NCBI GenBank assembly: GCA_964551035.1
Contig: CAZKBK010000022.1
Span: 1-64,000, forward strand
Direction: 5' to 3'
DNA length: 64,000 nt
Origin: Chryseosolibacter sp964551035
GTDB lineage: Bacteria > Bacteroidota > Bacteroidia > Cytophagales > Cyclobacteriaceae
Under the pieces are notes generated by a model, which ran no database searches, was not told where the DNA came from, and was given only the letters and a program-made list of their open reading frames with translations. How positions within the stretch are numbered: position 1 is the first letter of the stretch; the number at the start of each line of letters is the position of its first letter. Made by a program: the position numbers and the translations under genes. Positions 42,568 through 50,953 of this stretch are shown in pieces.

Positions 42568-45438
42568 ATGAGAAAATGGATTTTTTGTGCGGTGTTGGGA
42601 TGGTTCTTTCATCATGCGCATGCCCAGGTAGACACCACTTACATCTATAGCAACAATAAACCCTACGGGTCGCTCGACATCCGCATTGCAAAGTCGCCGG
42701 CAAACTATTACTACCTGCAGGAGGACAAAACCTTCAGCTTCCGGGAGAGCGCGCCGGGGGTGAAAACGCAAACCTACCTCGACATGACCGGCTGGGATTC
42801 CTCGCCCTACGGCCAGGGCAATCTCCGGGAGAAAGGGGCAAGCACCGACGCCTTCGTGATGAACTATCGCTTTCTCGTGCCCGAGGGCTACAACCCGGAC
42901 TACGCGCCCGGATATCCCCTCATCATCATGTTTCACGGACTGGGAGAGCGCGGCAACTGCTGGGACGATTTCTGCTACCACGCGGACCAGGCCTACGACC
43001 CGCTCACCAACAACCCGCCGGCGCCGACGGCGAGCGACCACCAGTTGCTCAACAATGACCACCAGCTTTCCAACGGCGGCGCGGTACACCTCGGCGCCCG
43101 CAACCTCGCCGGCACCAAACTACCCGACGACGAAAGCCTGCACGAGCGCGCCTTTCCCGGGTTCGTCCTGGTCCCGCAGAACCTCAACGGCTGGGACATC
43201 AAATCCGTCCAGGATGCGTTGAGACTATTGCGGCTCTTCATCAAACGATACAACATCGACCAGGACCGGGTGTACATACACGGCCTCTCCAACGGCGGTC
43301 AGGGTGTCTATGAAACCATTAAGCGCGCGCCCTGGATGTTTGCCGCCGCCATCACCATGTCGGCCATCAGCGATGCCAACATCATACAGCAGAACATGAC
43401 GGGCGCCATCGCGCACATTCCCCTGTGGGCGTTCCAGGGCGGACAGGATACAAATCCCTACCCGCAGAAGACTGAATATTATATCCGCCAGTTTCGCGAC
43501 GCGGGGATGGTGGTGCGCTACACGAAGTACGACGAGCTGGGTCATGGCACCTGGAACACGGCCTACAACGAGCCCGAGTTCTTTTCCTGGCTGCTGGGCC
43601 GCAACCGCGCCCAGATCCACGCCTACGCGGGCAACCCCGTTCTGTGCGGTAGCGAGGGCGTTGAACTCTCCATGCCGGTAGGATTTTACGCCTATGAATG
43701 GCAGCGCGATGGCGCCCCCATCGCCGGCGCAAACGAAGCGAACTATTCCGCTACCCAGCCTGGCAAATACCGCGGCCGGTTTTCCCGCGTTCCCAATCCC
43801 AATTCAGCCGACTGGAACCAATGGTCGAAAGCGATCGAAGTGAAGCAGGGGGAGGGACTGCCCGCCGCGGAGATCCGCCAGATCGGCACCGTGGTGCTCA
43901 AAGACCTCAACGGCAACGGCAACGCCCACCTCCGGGCTACGGGCGACTACAGCCAATATTACTGGTACAAAGACGGCAAACTCATCGACTTCCCCGGCAT
44001 GCAGGACGACACGATCCGGAGCCCCGTCCTCGCGCCGGCCATGGGCAACGGTGCCTACACGCTGGTGACCTCCAACTACGGCAGCTGCAAGAGCCCGCCA
44101 TCGCCCCCCTTGCACGTGTTCTTCAACAACTCGGCGCCCGTCGACATCACCGCGCCCGCGAACCTCGCCGCGGAAGCGAAGGGACCGAGCGCTACGCTGA
44201 CGTGGACAGACCAGTCTCAGGATGAGGGCGGATTTGAACTCTGGCGCCGGCGCAAGATGCCAGAGGGTTCATTCACCCCCTGGGAGATGGCCGTGCTCAC
44301 CGCGCCGAATGCCACACACTACGACGACGTGGCACTGCTGCCCACCACGCAGTACGAATACCGCATACGGGCGGTGAGTTCGACCGCGCGGTCGGACTAT
44401 TTTCCGGAGACTTCCGCGGTATCCGTGCAGACGGAAACCGACGATGAGGCGCCCACCGCGCCGGAATACTTCCACGTGCGCAGGACCGGCGTGCAGCGCG
44501 CGCACCTCACCTGGTCAGCCGCTGCCGACAACGCGCTGTTGCGCGATTACGTCATCGCGTATAACGGCCAGTCCGTGCCCACGCACGCCACCGACACCGC
44601 CATCGTGCTGACGGACCTCCCGCTCAACGAAGTGTTGTCGATCACAGTGAAAGCACGCGACGCCGCCGGCAACCTGAGCGAGCCTTCGCCCGCGGTCACG
44701 CTCAACATGCACCTCGCGGGATTGTTCTACCAGCACAGCACCGGCTTCGTGCAGACCCTCGACTCCGTGAACTGGGACCTCCCCGAATTCACCGGCATGG
44801 TGCTGCGCTTCACCCTCGATCCGAAGACGCAGGAAGACTATTTCAACTTCCGCTTCGACGGGTTCCTCTACATCACGCAGGGCGGATCCTACCAGTTCCG
44901 GCTCATCTCCGACGATGGCAGCAGGATGTATTTCGACGGACAGCGCATCATCAACCACGACGGCATGCATGAACTGAGCGCCGCGCAGAGCGCCAACCGC
45001 CAGCTCGCGACGGGAGCGCACAGGATCACCGTTGACTTCTTCGACTACATCGAGACCGACAGCCTGGGCGTGCAGTACCGCGGCCCCGACACCGGCAACG
45101 CATGGACGACGATCACCACCGACGTCCTCAAAAGCGCGGAGGACGTGATCACGTCCGTGGCGGACCCCGTGGGCGGGGACGTTGTGTTGTCCGTGTTTCC
45201 CAACCCATCGCGGCGCGGAAACATCAACGTGAAAGTGGAGACCGCCATGCCGGCGCCGGTACTTATCCAGATGCTCGATCCCGCCGGCCGGAGCATACTT
45301 GCCGAAACCTTCGAGCCCTCAGCCCTCGAGGCGGGCATCACATTGTCCCCGCCGAATTCCCTGGCGGAGGGAATCTACCTGATCACCGCCACGCAGGAGG
45401 GGAGGGTGAAGCGGGCTCGCCTTGTGATCGGGCAATGA
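42568..45438 (+). CDS. Secreted esterase-like hydrolase, FN3/PA14, T9SS type A
   Basis: 956 residues. Signal peptide 1-19 (ending HAHAQ). Residues about 95-345 are an alpha/beta hydrolase of the feruloyl-esterase/PHB-depolymerase type with HGLGERG oxyanion region, nucleophile Ser241 in GLSNGGQG, Asp294 in GGQDTNPYP and His326 in ELGHGTWN. An Ig-like module (350-420), two FN3-like modules (about 530-710) and a PA14 carbohydrate-binding-like domain (about 712-845) follow. The last ~80 residues (VFPNPSRRGNINVKV to YLITATQ) are a T9SS type A sorting domain. It is probably an extracellular polysaccharide- or polymer-side-chain esterase; substrate unknown. Confidence 0.9.
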   Translation: MRKWIFCAVLGWFFHHAHAQVDTTYIYSNNKPYGSLDIRIAKSPANYYYLQEDKTFSFRESAPGVKTQTYLDMTGWDSSPYGQGNLREKGASTDAFVMNYRFLVPEGYNPDYAPGYPLIIMFHGLGERGNCWDDFCYHADQAYDPLTNNPPAPTASDHQLLNNDHQLSNGGAVHLGARNLAGTKLPDDESLHERAFPGFVLVPQNLNGWDIKSVQDALRLLRLFIKRYNIDQDRVYIHGLSNGGQGVYETIKRAPWMFAAAITMSAISDANIIQQNMTGAIAHIPLWAFQGGQDTNPYPQKTEYYIRQFRDAGMVVRYTKYDELGHGTWNTAYNEPEFFSWLLGRNRAQIHAYAGNPVLCGSEGVELSMPVGFYAYEWQRDGAPIAGANEANYSATQPGKYRGRFSRVPNPNSADWNQWSKAIEVKQGEGLPAAEIRQIGTVVLKDLNGNGNAHLRATGDYSQYYWYKDGKLIDFPGMQDDTIRSPVLAPAMGNGAYTLVTSNYGSCKSPPSPPLHVFFNNSAPVDITAPANLAAEAKGPSATLTWTDQSQDEGGFELWRRRKMPEGSFTPWEMAVLTAPNATHYDDVALLPTTQYEYRIRAVSSTARSDYFPETSAVSVQTETDDEAPTAPEYFHVRRTGVQRAHLTWSAAADNALLRDYVIAYNGQSVPTHATDTAIVLTDLPLNEVLSITVKARDAAGNLSEPSPAVTLNMHLAGLFYQHSTGFVQTLDSVNWDLPEFTGMVLRFTLDPKTQEDYFNFRFDGFLYITQGGSYQFRLISDDGSRMYFDGQRIINHDGMHELSAAQSANRQLATGAHRITVDFFDYIETDSLGVQYRGPDTGNAWTTITTDVLKSAEDVITSVADPVGGDVVLSVFPNPSRRGNINVKVETAMPAPVLIQMLDPAGRSILAETFEPSALEAGITLSPPNSLAEGIYLITATQEGRVKRARLVIGQ

Positions 45439-45731
45439 GCGCCCTCATTGCTTCTCAACTCATCACTCGCTACTCAACTTCCGGCTTCGGACATCGTGAA
45501 CCCAACTTTGGGCGGCCCCTCGTTCTTCGGGCCAGGCTTTTCACTGCAAGTCCTCGCCCTCGGGCGCATGCCCCTGCACATTCCCCGGACAGCAATGACT
45601 CCGAACTTCAAACTTCAAACTAACAACCCTCCGTGTCTTCGCGCCTTCGTGGCTACCCTCGCCCCGACCTTTCCACAACGTCGTCGTTTCCCAAAAAACG
45701 CTATCTTTATCTTCAATGGAAAAAATCCGCT

Positions 45732-46388
45732 ATGAAGTTTCTTGCCCTGTTGCTCCTGATCCCGGCGTGCTCCGTTGCGCAGACCTTCAACGAAGAAGTG
45801 GGACCCAGGCTCTGTGAATGTTTTCACGGCATCGACCGCAGTCAACTGCACCGCGATGTGATGAGCAACATGGCCCAGGCATGCGTGTTTCCGCTCCTCA
45901 CCGAGTTCGAAGACGAGTTGATCGCGGCGGTCGCTGATACCGTGCAGGGCGAAATCACCGATGCCACCAGCCAGCGTATCGCCGAAGCCCTGGGCCTGCA
46001 GATGCTCCGCGCGCTCGTGCGCGAGTGCGATGCCTTCTTCCACTACGCCGACACCGCCCGCGCGGAGCGCATGGTGGAAGATACCGAACCCGCGGATATC
46101 GACTCGCTGACCAACGCCATCGCAGCGGCCCCCACCCCTGAGAAGTTCTTTGCCCGCGCGCGCGAACACTTCCGAAACGGCGACCACGCCCAGGCTACGG
46201 CCGACCTCGACCGCGCCATCGCCGCCGACACCGATGACGCCGACGCCTACCTGATGCGCGGATACATCGCCGAACAGGGCGGCAACTACGACCAGGCCCT
46301 GCGCGACTACAAAACGGCGACGGCAATTCATTCCAAGGGAGCCAGGAGCTTTCTCTTCCTGCTGATCTGCGAACGGAAGATGGAGTAA
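45732..46388 (+). CDS. Secreted small TPR-containing protein
   Basis: 218 residues from the ATG at 45732, with a clear signal peptide (about 1-16, ending SVAQ). The N-terminal half contains two Cys pairs (LCECFHGID and ECDAFF) and a helical domain; residues about 135-205 hold two TPR motifs (AREHFRNGDHAQATADLDRA and AYLMRGYIAEQGGNYDQALR). Probably periplasmic. No family name recognised for the N-terminal part. The preceding ~290 bases hold no gene. Confidence 0.7.
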   Translation: MKFLALLLLIPACSVAQTFNEEVGPRLCECFHGIDRSQLHRDVMSNMAQACVFPLLTEFEDELIAAVADTVQGEITDATSQRIAEALGLQMLRALVRECDAFFHYADTARAERMVEDTEPADIDSLTNAIAAAPTPEKFFARAREHFRNGDHAQATADLDRAIAADTDDADAYLMRGYIAEQGGNYDQALRDYKTATAIHSKGARSFLFLLICERKME

Positions 46389-46568
46389 GGGAATCGCTGC
46401 GCTTTGTGCGAAGGAAGCGGAGGCCGCGGAGTTTTACCGCAAAGGTTTCTTATGTGTAACCTCATCACATTGAGATCAAAATATGCTTTGCGAACCTCGG
46501 CGTCCTTAGCGACATTGCGGTAAAGCCTTGCGTCCCTTTGACCCCCGAAACCCAAACCCGCCACCGCA

Positions 46569-46979
46569 ATGAAAACCGCCATCATCCGATTCGTCGCCGT
46601 GCTGTTTCTCGCCATGAGCATATACACCCCGTTGCCCGGATTGATCCTCGCCGCCGATGGCAACGGCGTCGCGATCTTTATGGCACTCGTTCCGGTATTT
46701 TACAAGACTTGTGTCGCGTTGTATTTCCTCGTTCAGGGGATACGCGAACTGCAGGGCAGGATCTTTAATGCACCGTGGCTGCGCGTGGTGGCGGTGCTGT
46801 TCGAGCTGATGACCATCGCCGGCATTGTCATGACCATGAACACCATCCGGAACGCGCTGGATATCGCCGACGCGGCGCCGGCGCTTGCGTTTTACCTGGT
46901 ATACCTGTTCCTGATGGCCTTCCTCCTTTGGAAAGACGTGTCCCTGCTCGCCAACCGAACCACCTACCCAAAAGGGTGA
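46569..46979 (+). CDS. Four-TM integral membrane protein
   Basis: 136 residues with about four hydrophobic helices (8-28, 36-58, 72-92, 102-122) and little soluble sequence. No family motif recognised. It lies between an inverted-repeat-containing spacer (46440-46530, ttaccgcaaag...attgcggtaa) and the three-copy repeat. Could be a small DoxX-like or unknown membrane protein. Confidence 0.6.
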   Translation: MKTAIIRFVAVLFLAMSIYTPLPGLILAADGNGVAIFMALVPVFYKTCVALYFLVQGIRELQGRIFNAPWLRVVAVLFELMTIAGIVMTMNTIRNALDIADAAPALAFYLVYLFLMAFLLWKDVSLLANRTTYPKG

Positions 46980-46992
46980 AAAAAACCCCAAA

Positions 46993-47492
46993 CCCGAACC
47001 ACAACGACGCCCAGGCTCATCACTCGTCATTCTCCGCTCATCGCTCTAAATTCAACTTCAGGATTCTCGATTCCGGATTCTGAAGCCGGAAGGACGAAGC
47101 GGGAAGTTGAGTTGAGAATTATGAGAGACGAGTGACGCGTTAGAACATTGGCCCCTGGGAACCCGACCACAACGGCGCCCAGGCTCATCACTCGTCATTC
47201 TCCGCTCATCACTCTAAATTCAACTTCAGGATTCTCGATTCCGGATTCTGAAGCCGGAAGGGCGAGGGAAGTTGAGTTGAGAATTATGAGTGTAGAATGA
47301 CGCGTTATGAACGTTGGCCCCTGGGAACCCGACCACAACGGCGCCCGGGCTCATCACTCGTCATTCTCCGCTCATCACTCTAAATTCAACTTCAGGATTT
47401 TCGATTCCGGATTCTGAAGCCGGGAGGGCGAAGCGGGAAGTTGAGTTGAGAATTATGAGAGACGAGTGACGCGTTATGAACATTGGCCCCTC
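46993..47492. repeat. Three tandem copies of a ~167-bp repeat
   Basis: Copies start at about 46993, 47162 and 47328 (each opening with cccga(a)ccacaacg) and are nearly identical. Each holds a long imperfect inverted repeat: catcactcgtcattctc and taaattcaactt on the left, and aagttgagttgagaatta and gagacgagtgacg on the right, plus an internal cttcaggattc/gaatc-ctgaag-type hairpin. A transcript would fold into a long stem. No protein is supported. Fragments of the same words recur at 45440-45480. Confidence 0.85.
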
Positions 47493-47572
47493 CAAACTCT
47501 GAAACTCCAAACTCTGAACTCTGAAACTCCAAACTCCAAACTCCAAACTCCAAACTCCAAACTCTGAACTAA
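47491..47572. repeat. AAACTCC heptamer microsatellite
   Basis: A run of seven-base units aaactcc with variants aaactctg follows the third copy of the large repeat. It is a simple-sequence tract that could expand or contract by slippage. Confidence 0.85.
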
Positions 47573-47602
47573 AACCTCCGAACGCCGCGTCTCCTTGCAG
47601 CG

Positions 47603-47636
47603 CAAAAAAAATAACCCCGACCTTCCGGCCGGGGTT
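47603..47636 (-). terminator. Terminator-like hairpin
   Basis: The stem aaccccgacc/ggccggggtt (one mismatch, 4-base loop, 47613-47636) is followed on the minus strand by a run of seven or more Ts. On the plus strand only three Ts follow. It isolates the repeat region from the regulator gene downstream. No minus-strand gene immediately feeds it. Confidence 0.55.
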
Positions 47637-47823
47637 TGAGAGAGGGTCTCTCGTGATGGGCTCTCAATGCATGTCTAAAGATAACCGCCAGGCGGTGAGT
47701 TGATACTTTCGCCTGCAAAATATTAGGAAAATAGATACGTTGGTTGTCAGGTTTTCCTGATAAAATGATCCGATAGCCCTGAAGTTATGTGATTCTCCCG
47801 CTATTCTTCATATCTTCATCGTG

Positions 47824-48462
47824 ATGATAGCGGATAAACTCAACATACTTGTCGTCGATGATGAAGTGCTGCTGCGGCAGGGATTGAGGACGATGCTGGA
47901 GAAGGAACCATTTGTGGGCATGGTCTACGAAGCCGCCACCGAAGACGAGTTCAGTGACCGCTTGTCGCGGTATGCCATCCATTTCATCCTGCTCGACATC
48001 CGGCTGAAGACCACGACGGGCTTCGAGCTGCTCAAGAAACTCCATAGCCTGGAGCGACACCCGTACGTCATCGGCCTTACCGGCCTCGACGGCACGGAAG
48101 CCATCATCCACTTGCTGAAGGCGGGCGTTCAGGGCGTGGTCTACAAACTCGACGGCTACGGCGAGGTTATCAGCGCCATTCGCAACATCCTTCAGCGCGG
48201 AACCTACTTTCCCGAGAGCATCATGAAGATCATCCAGGCGAACGCGGGCAGGTGGGACGAAGTGCCCACGGTAACGCTGAACGAAACCGAAATGAACATG
48301 CTCACCGCCATCGCCCGCGGGGAGACCACCAAAGAGATCGCCGTAGAATACAAGATGAGCCCCGCTACCGCTGAAACATACAGGATCAGGCTGCTGAGAA
48401 AGGTGGGTGTCCCAAACACCGCCGCACTGCTGGCCTATGCATTTCGCAACGGAATCCTGTAA
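47824..48462 (+). CDS. NarL/LuxR-family response regulator
   Basis: 212 residues from the ATG at 47824. An N-terminal receiver domain has VVDDE and phospho-acceptor Asp in FILLDIRL (near residue 59), the conserved Thr in IGLTGLD, and Lys in VVYKLDG. The C-terminal LuxR-type helix-turn-helix is clear (LNETEMNMLTAIARGETTKE, then IAVEYKMSPATAETYRIRLL). It should bind DNA when phosphorylated. It converges on the soluble histidine kinase gene (7 bases between stops), and lies beside the headless TPR receptor array, its likely input. Confidence 0.93.
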   Translation: MIADKLNILVVDDEVLLRQGLRTMLEKEPFVGMVYEAATEDEFSDRLSRYAIHFILLDIRLKTTTGFELLKKLHSLERHPYVIGLTGLDGTEAIIHLLKAGVQGVVYKLDGYGEVISAIRNILQRGTYFPESIMKIIQANAGRWDEVPTVTLNETEMNMLTAIARGETTKEIAVEYKMSPATAETYRIRLLRKVGVPNTAALLAYAFRNGIL

Positions 48463-48469
48463 CCCGCTG

Positions 48470-49135
48470 TCACGCCCCTAGCTGCAGGCGGGCAAGTAAA
48501 CCTTTTTGCCCCTGACGGTACTCGATATCACCATGGAGGGCAAGGGTGCGCATTTTCAACGTGTTGTTTTTCTTTTTGAGTTTTGAGATGAATTCTTCGA
48601 TCCTGGAAAAACCGCTTCCATCGTCTTCGACTTCGACGACGAGGCTTTTCTTTTTCCATGCCAGCCGCACCCACACATGCCACGCGGAGGAATGGCGGAA
48701 GGCGTTCTGGATGAGTTCCTGTATGATGCGGAGAATGTACAGCTCACGGTGCGGATCGATCGGCCGTGGATCACCAGTGCTTTCAAAATGGATGTGGCCC
48801 GTGCCGGGCATTTCCATGTTCTGGCATAGCATCTCCGCGGTATTGACGAGCGTGTCGCCCTCCATGCGTACGGGCAATAGCCTGCGCGATATGCTCTTCA
48901 CCGTGCGGATCACCTGTTCGAAATCCGTGCGCATCTTGATGGCGAGCGTTTCGATCTCCGCGGGGTCGGATGCGGCGCGTTCGATGCGGTCGATGTAAAG
49001 ACGGAAGACCGAGAGCTTCTGAATGAGGTCGTCGTGGATTTCGGCGCCCATTTCCGAAACGATCTGGTCGCATGCCTCCGCAGCTTTGCGGGCGACATCG
49101 AAATCCATTTTGGTGGATGAGGCGTAGAACGGCAT
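48470..49135 (-). CDS. Soluble histidine kinase (HisKA_3-type), degenerate G2
   Basis: 221 residues without signal peptide, membrane helix or sensor domain. An H-box with His34 in GAEIHDDLIQKL is typical of NarX/DesK-type DHp domains. The ATPase domain shows an N box (IIQELIQNAFRHS) and G1 (VEVEDDGSGF), but the G2 region reads NNTLKMRTLALHGD in place of the usual GxGL motif. It should pair with the adjacent NarL-type regulator. The lack of any sensor and the neighbouring membrane receptors without kinase domains suggest input in trans, which is inference. Confidence 0.85.
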   Translation of the reverse strand: MPFYASSTKMDFDVARKAAEACDQIVSEMGAEIHDDLIQKLSVFRLYIDRIERAASDPAEIETLAIKMRTDFEQVIRTVKSISRRLLPVRMEGDTLVNTAEMLCQNMEMPGTGHIHFESTGDPRPIDPHRELYILRIIQELIQNAFRHSSAWHVWVRLAWKKKSLVVEVEDDGSGFSRIEEFISKLKKKNNTLKMRTLALHGDIEYRQGQKGLLARLQLGA

Positions 49136-49315
49136 GGTAATCCGAAGTTAAAGTGTTAAATTAAATGACGGCAACCAGGTGTAAATGTATGAAAGTCGTT
49201 GTTGTCTTTCGACATGTCACCACCTACAAATTGCGCTGCAACGGGCATCATGAAGTTGGCCGATGATCGACCGGATCGCAGCTAAATGTTCTTGATTTAG
49301 AAAAAGATACGCCCG
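49136..49315. other. Divergent intergenic region, kinase and receptor array
   Basis: A 180-base AT-richer spacer between the soluble kinase (leftward) and the first receptor (rightward). It should contain the promoters of both. I could not find a well-spaced consensus pair or operator by eye. Confidence 0.4.
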
Positions 49316-50953
49316 ATGGTATTCATTCGTTCCCTTCGATTAACCTCCCTGATACGCATCGTGTTGGCGATGGCCCTGATTTTATCAGCCCGTCATTCCA
49401 TGGCCCAGGATATGGATTCGCTTCAGGCACTCTTGCAAGTGACAAAGGGGTCCAGACGAGTTGATGTGCTGACTGAGCTCAGCCGCGTAGTGTTACGGAC
49501 CGATAACTTATTGGCGTCTACATACGCAGAGGAAGCTTACGCCCTCGCGACGACACTCAAAGACTCCGTTAGAATATGCGTAGCCGGACGCCGCCTGGGC
49601 ATAGCCTTGCGCGGACTGGGTGACCTTGAACGATCGGAACGAATTTTTGCTACCGCGCTGCATATTGCAAGGAAGAATCGCCTGCCACAAGTAGACGAAA
49701 TCCTAAATAGCTTTGCCAGCCTTTATGCCGTTGCGGCACAGTACGATAATGCCCTCGGGCTCTTCCTTGAATCGCTTTCCCTTCGCGAGGCCTCGAAGGA
49801 CACATCGAAGATTGCGATCGTGCTGAATAATATTGGATTTGTGTACTACAAACTCATGGATTTTGACAAAGCGCTGACGAATTATAAGCGCAGCCTCGAC
49901 TTGAAGGATCGAATCGGAGATGACTGGGACCGGGATATTTTGCTGGTCAACATCGCGCTGGCTTATGTGTACAAGGATGAATTTGATAGTGCCGCGATAT
50001 TTTTGAAACGGGGTCTGAATGAATGCGGTCAGGATTGTTCTCCATATTTACTTGTTCAAAGTGGATTCGCTGCGGGCTTTATTGCTTTCAAACAAGCCAA
50101 GTACAATGAAGCTATTCGATACCTTAATAAATCGGATTCGATTGCCAGACGTCATGGGAACCTGCGCCTTCGTGTGGATAATCTGACTCTTCTGGGAAAA
50201 GTATACGTGCACCAGGGAAAGGTGAAGCACGCGGTTAAATGCCTTAGGGGTGCCGAAGCGATTGTAGAGTCGGTACCCAAGTACCATGGGGAGCGACTCA
50301 AGGTATATGCTGGGTTGAACGAAGCCTTTAACCTTTTGGGCAATATCGACCAGGTTTTGATGTATCAAAGGAAGTATATCTTGCTTCGAGACAGCGTCTA
50401 CGACGCTAATCTTAGAAATAATTTGATGGAGGTTGAGGCGGAGCTTGCTGAACGGGAGAATTTGACCAGGATCGCCCTTCAAGAGCAAGCGCTGGACTTC
50501 AATGCAAATTTGTTGCGCAACCAACGGATCGTTAACGTGCTGATTGCGGCGTTGGTGATTCTCATCGGTATTTTGGCCGTCGTCCTTGCCCTCCTCTTGC
50601 GGAGGAAGACGCGTATAAGTGACGTGTTGAATCAGCGGGTAGCTGAGCGAACCCGCCAACTTGTGGCGAGCCGCAATGCGGTGCTTAGTCAATGGCGGGA
50701 GCACGACTATGCGATGGAGCGGTCGTGTGGTGTACTAAGAAGTAAATTGATGACCGGCCTCGGGCTCTGTGCGCTTGGCCAGACCGAGTTGAAGGACCCC
50801 AGGACAGCTCGATACCTGTCTGAGCTTGAGCGTTCATTGACCGAAATGCTCAACGCCCTGGTGCAGCGGCAGTCGAATGATTTGATGATCATGGATGAAA
50901 AGGTAGGTGACGATGGCGGGGTTAAAGGGAAGTCGAAAAGAACTGCGTTATGA
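49316..50953 (+). CDS. Headless TPR receptor A1, His-less DHp tail
   Basis: 545 residues. A signal peptide (about 1-30, ending SMAQ) precedes about eight TPR-like repeats (40-370; for example LNNIGFVYYKLMDFDKALTN). CGQDC is at 237-241. A membrane helix spans about 404-428, then a signalling helix (RVAERTRQLVASRN). The tail SCGVLRSKLMTGLGLCALGQ aligns by eye with the HK segment SHDIRGPLASLKGMCNVALM, with Gly472 in place of the His. No ATPase domain follows. The layout is that of a membrane TPR histidine kinase without its engine. It overlaps the next gene by ATGA and starts the operon. Confidence 0.8.
   Translation: MVFIRSLRLTSLIRIVLAMALILSARHSMAQDMDSLQALLQVTKGSRRVDVLTELSRVVLRTDNLLASTYAEEAYALATTLKDSVRICVAGRRLGIALRGLGDLERSERIFATALHIARKNRLPQVDEILNSFASLYAVAAQYDNALGLFLESLSLREASKDTSKIAIVLNNIGFVYYKLMDFDKALTNYKRSLDLKDRIGDDWDRDILLVNIALAYVYKDEFDSAAIFLKRGLNECGQDCSPYLLVQSGFAAGFIAFKQAKYNEAIRYLNKSDSIARRHGNLRLRVDNLTLLGKVYVHQGKVKHAVKCLRGAEAIVESVPKYHGERLKVYAGLNEAFNLLGNIDQVLMYQRKYILLRDSVYDANLRNNLMEVEAELAERENLTRIALQEQALDFNANLLRNQRIVNVLIAALVILIGILAVVLALLLRRKTRISDVLNQRVAERTRQLVASRNAVLSQWREHDYAMERSCGVLRSKLMTGLGLCALGQTELKDPRTARYLSELERSLTEMLNALVQRQSNDLMIMDEKVGDDGGVKGKSKRTAL

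Noticed and set aside
46993..47492. Possible CRISPR array
   Set aside because: The repeat unit is ~167 bp, copies abut with no spacers, and no cas gene is near.
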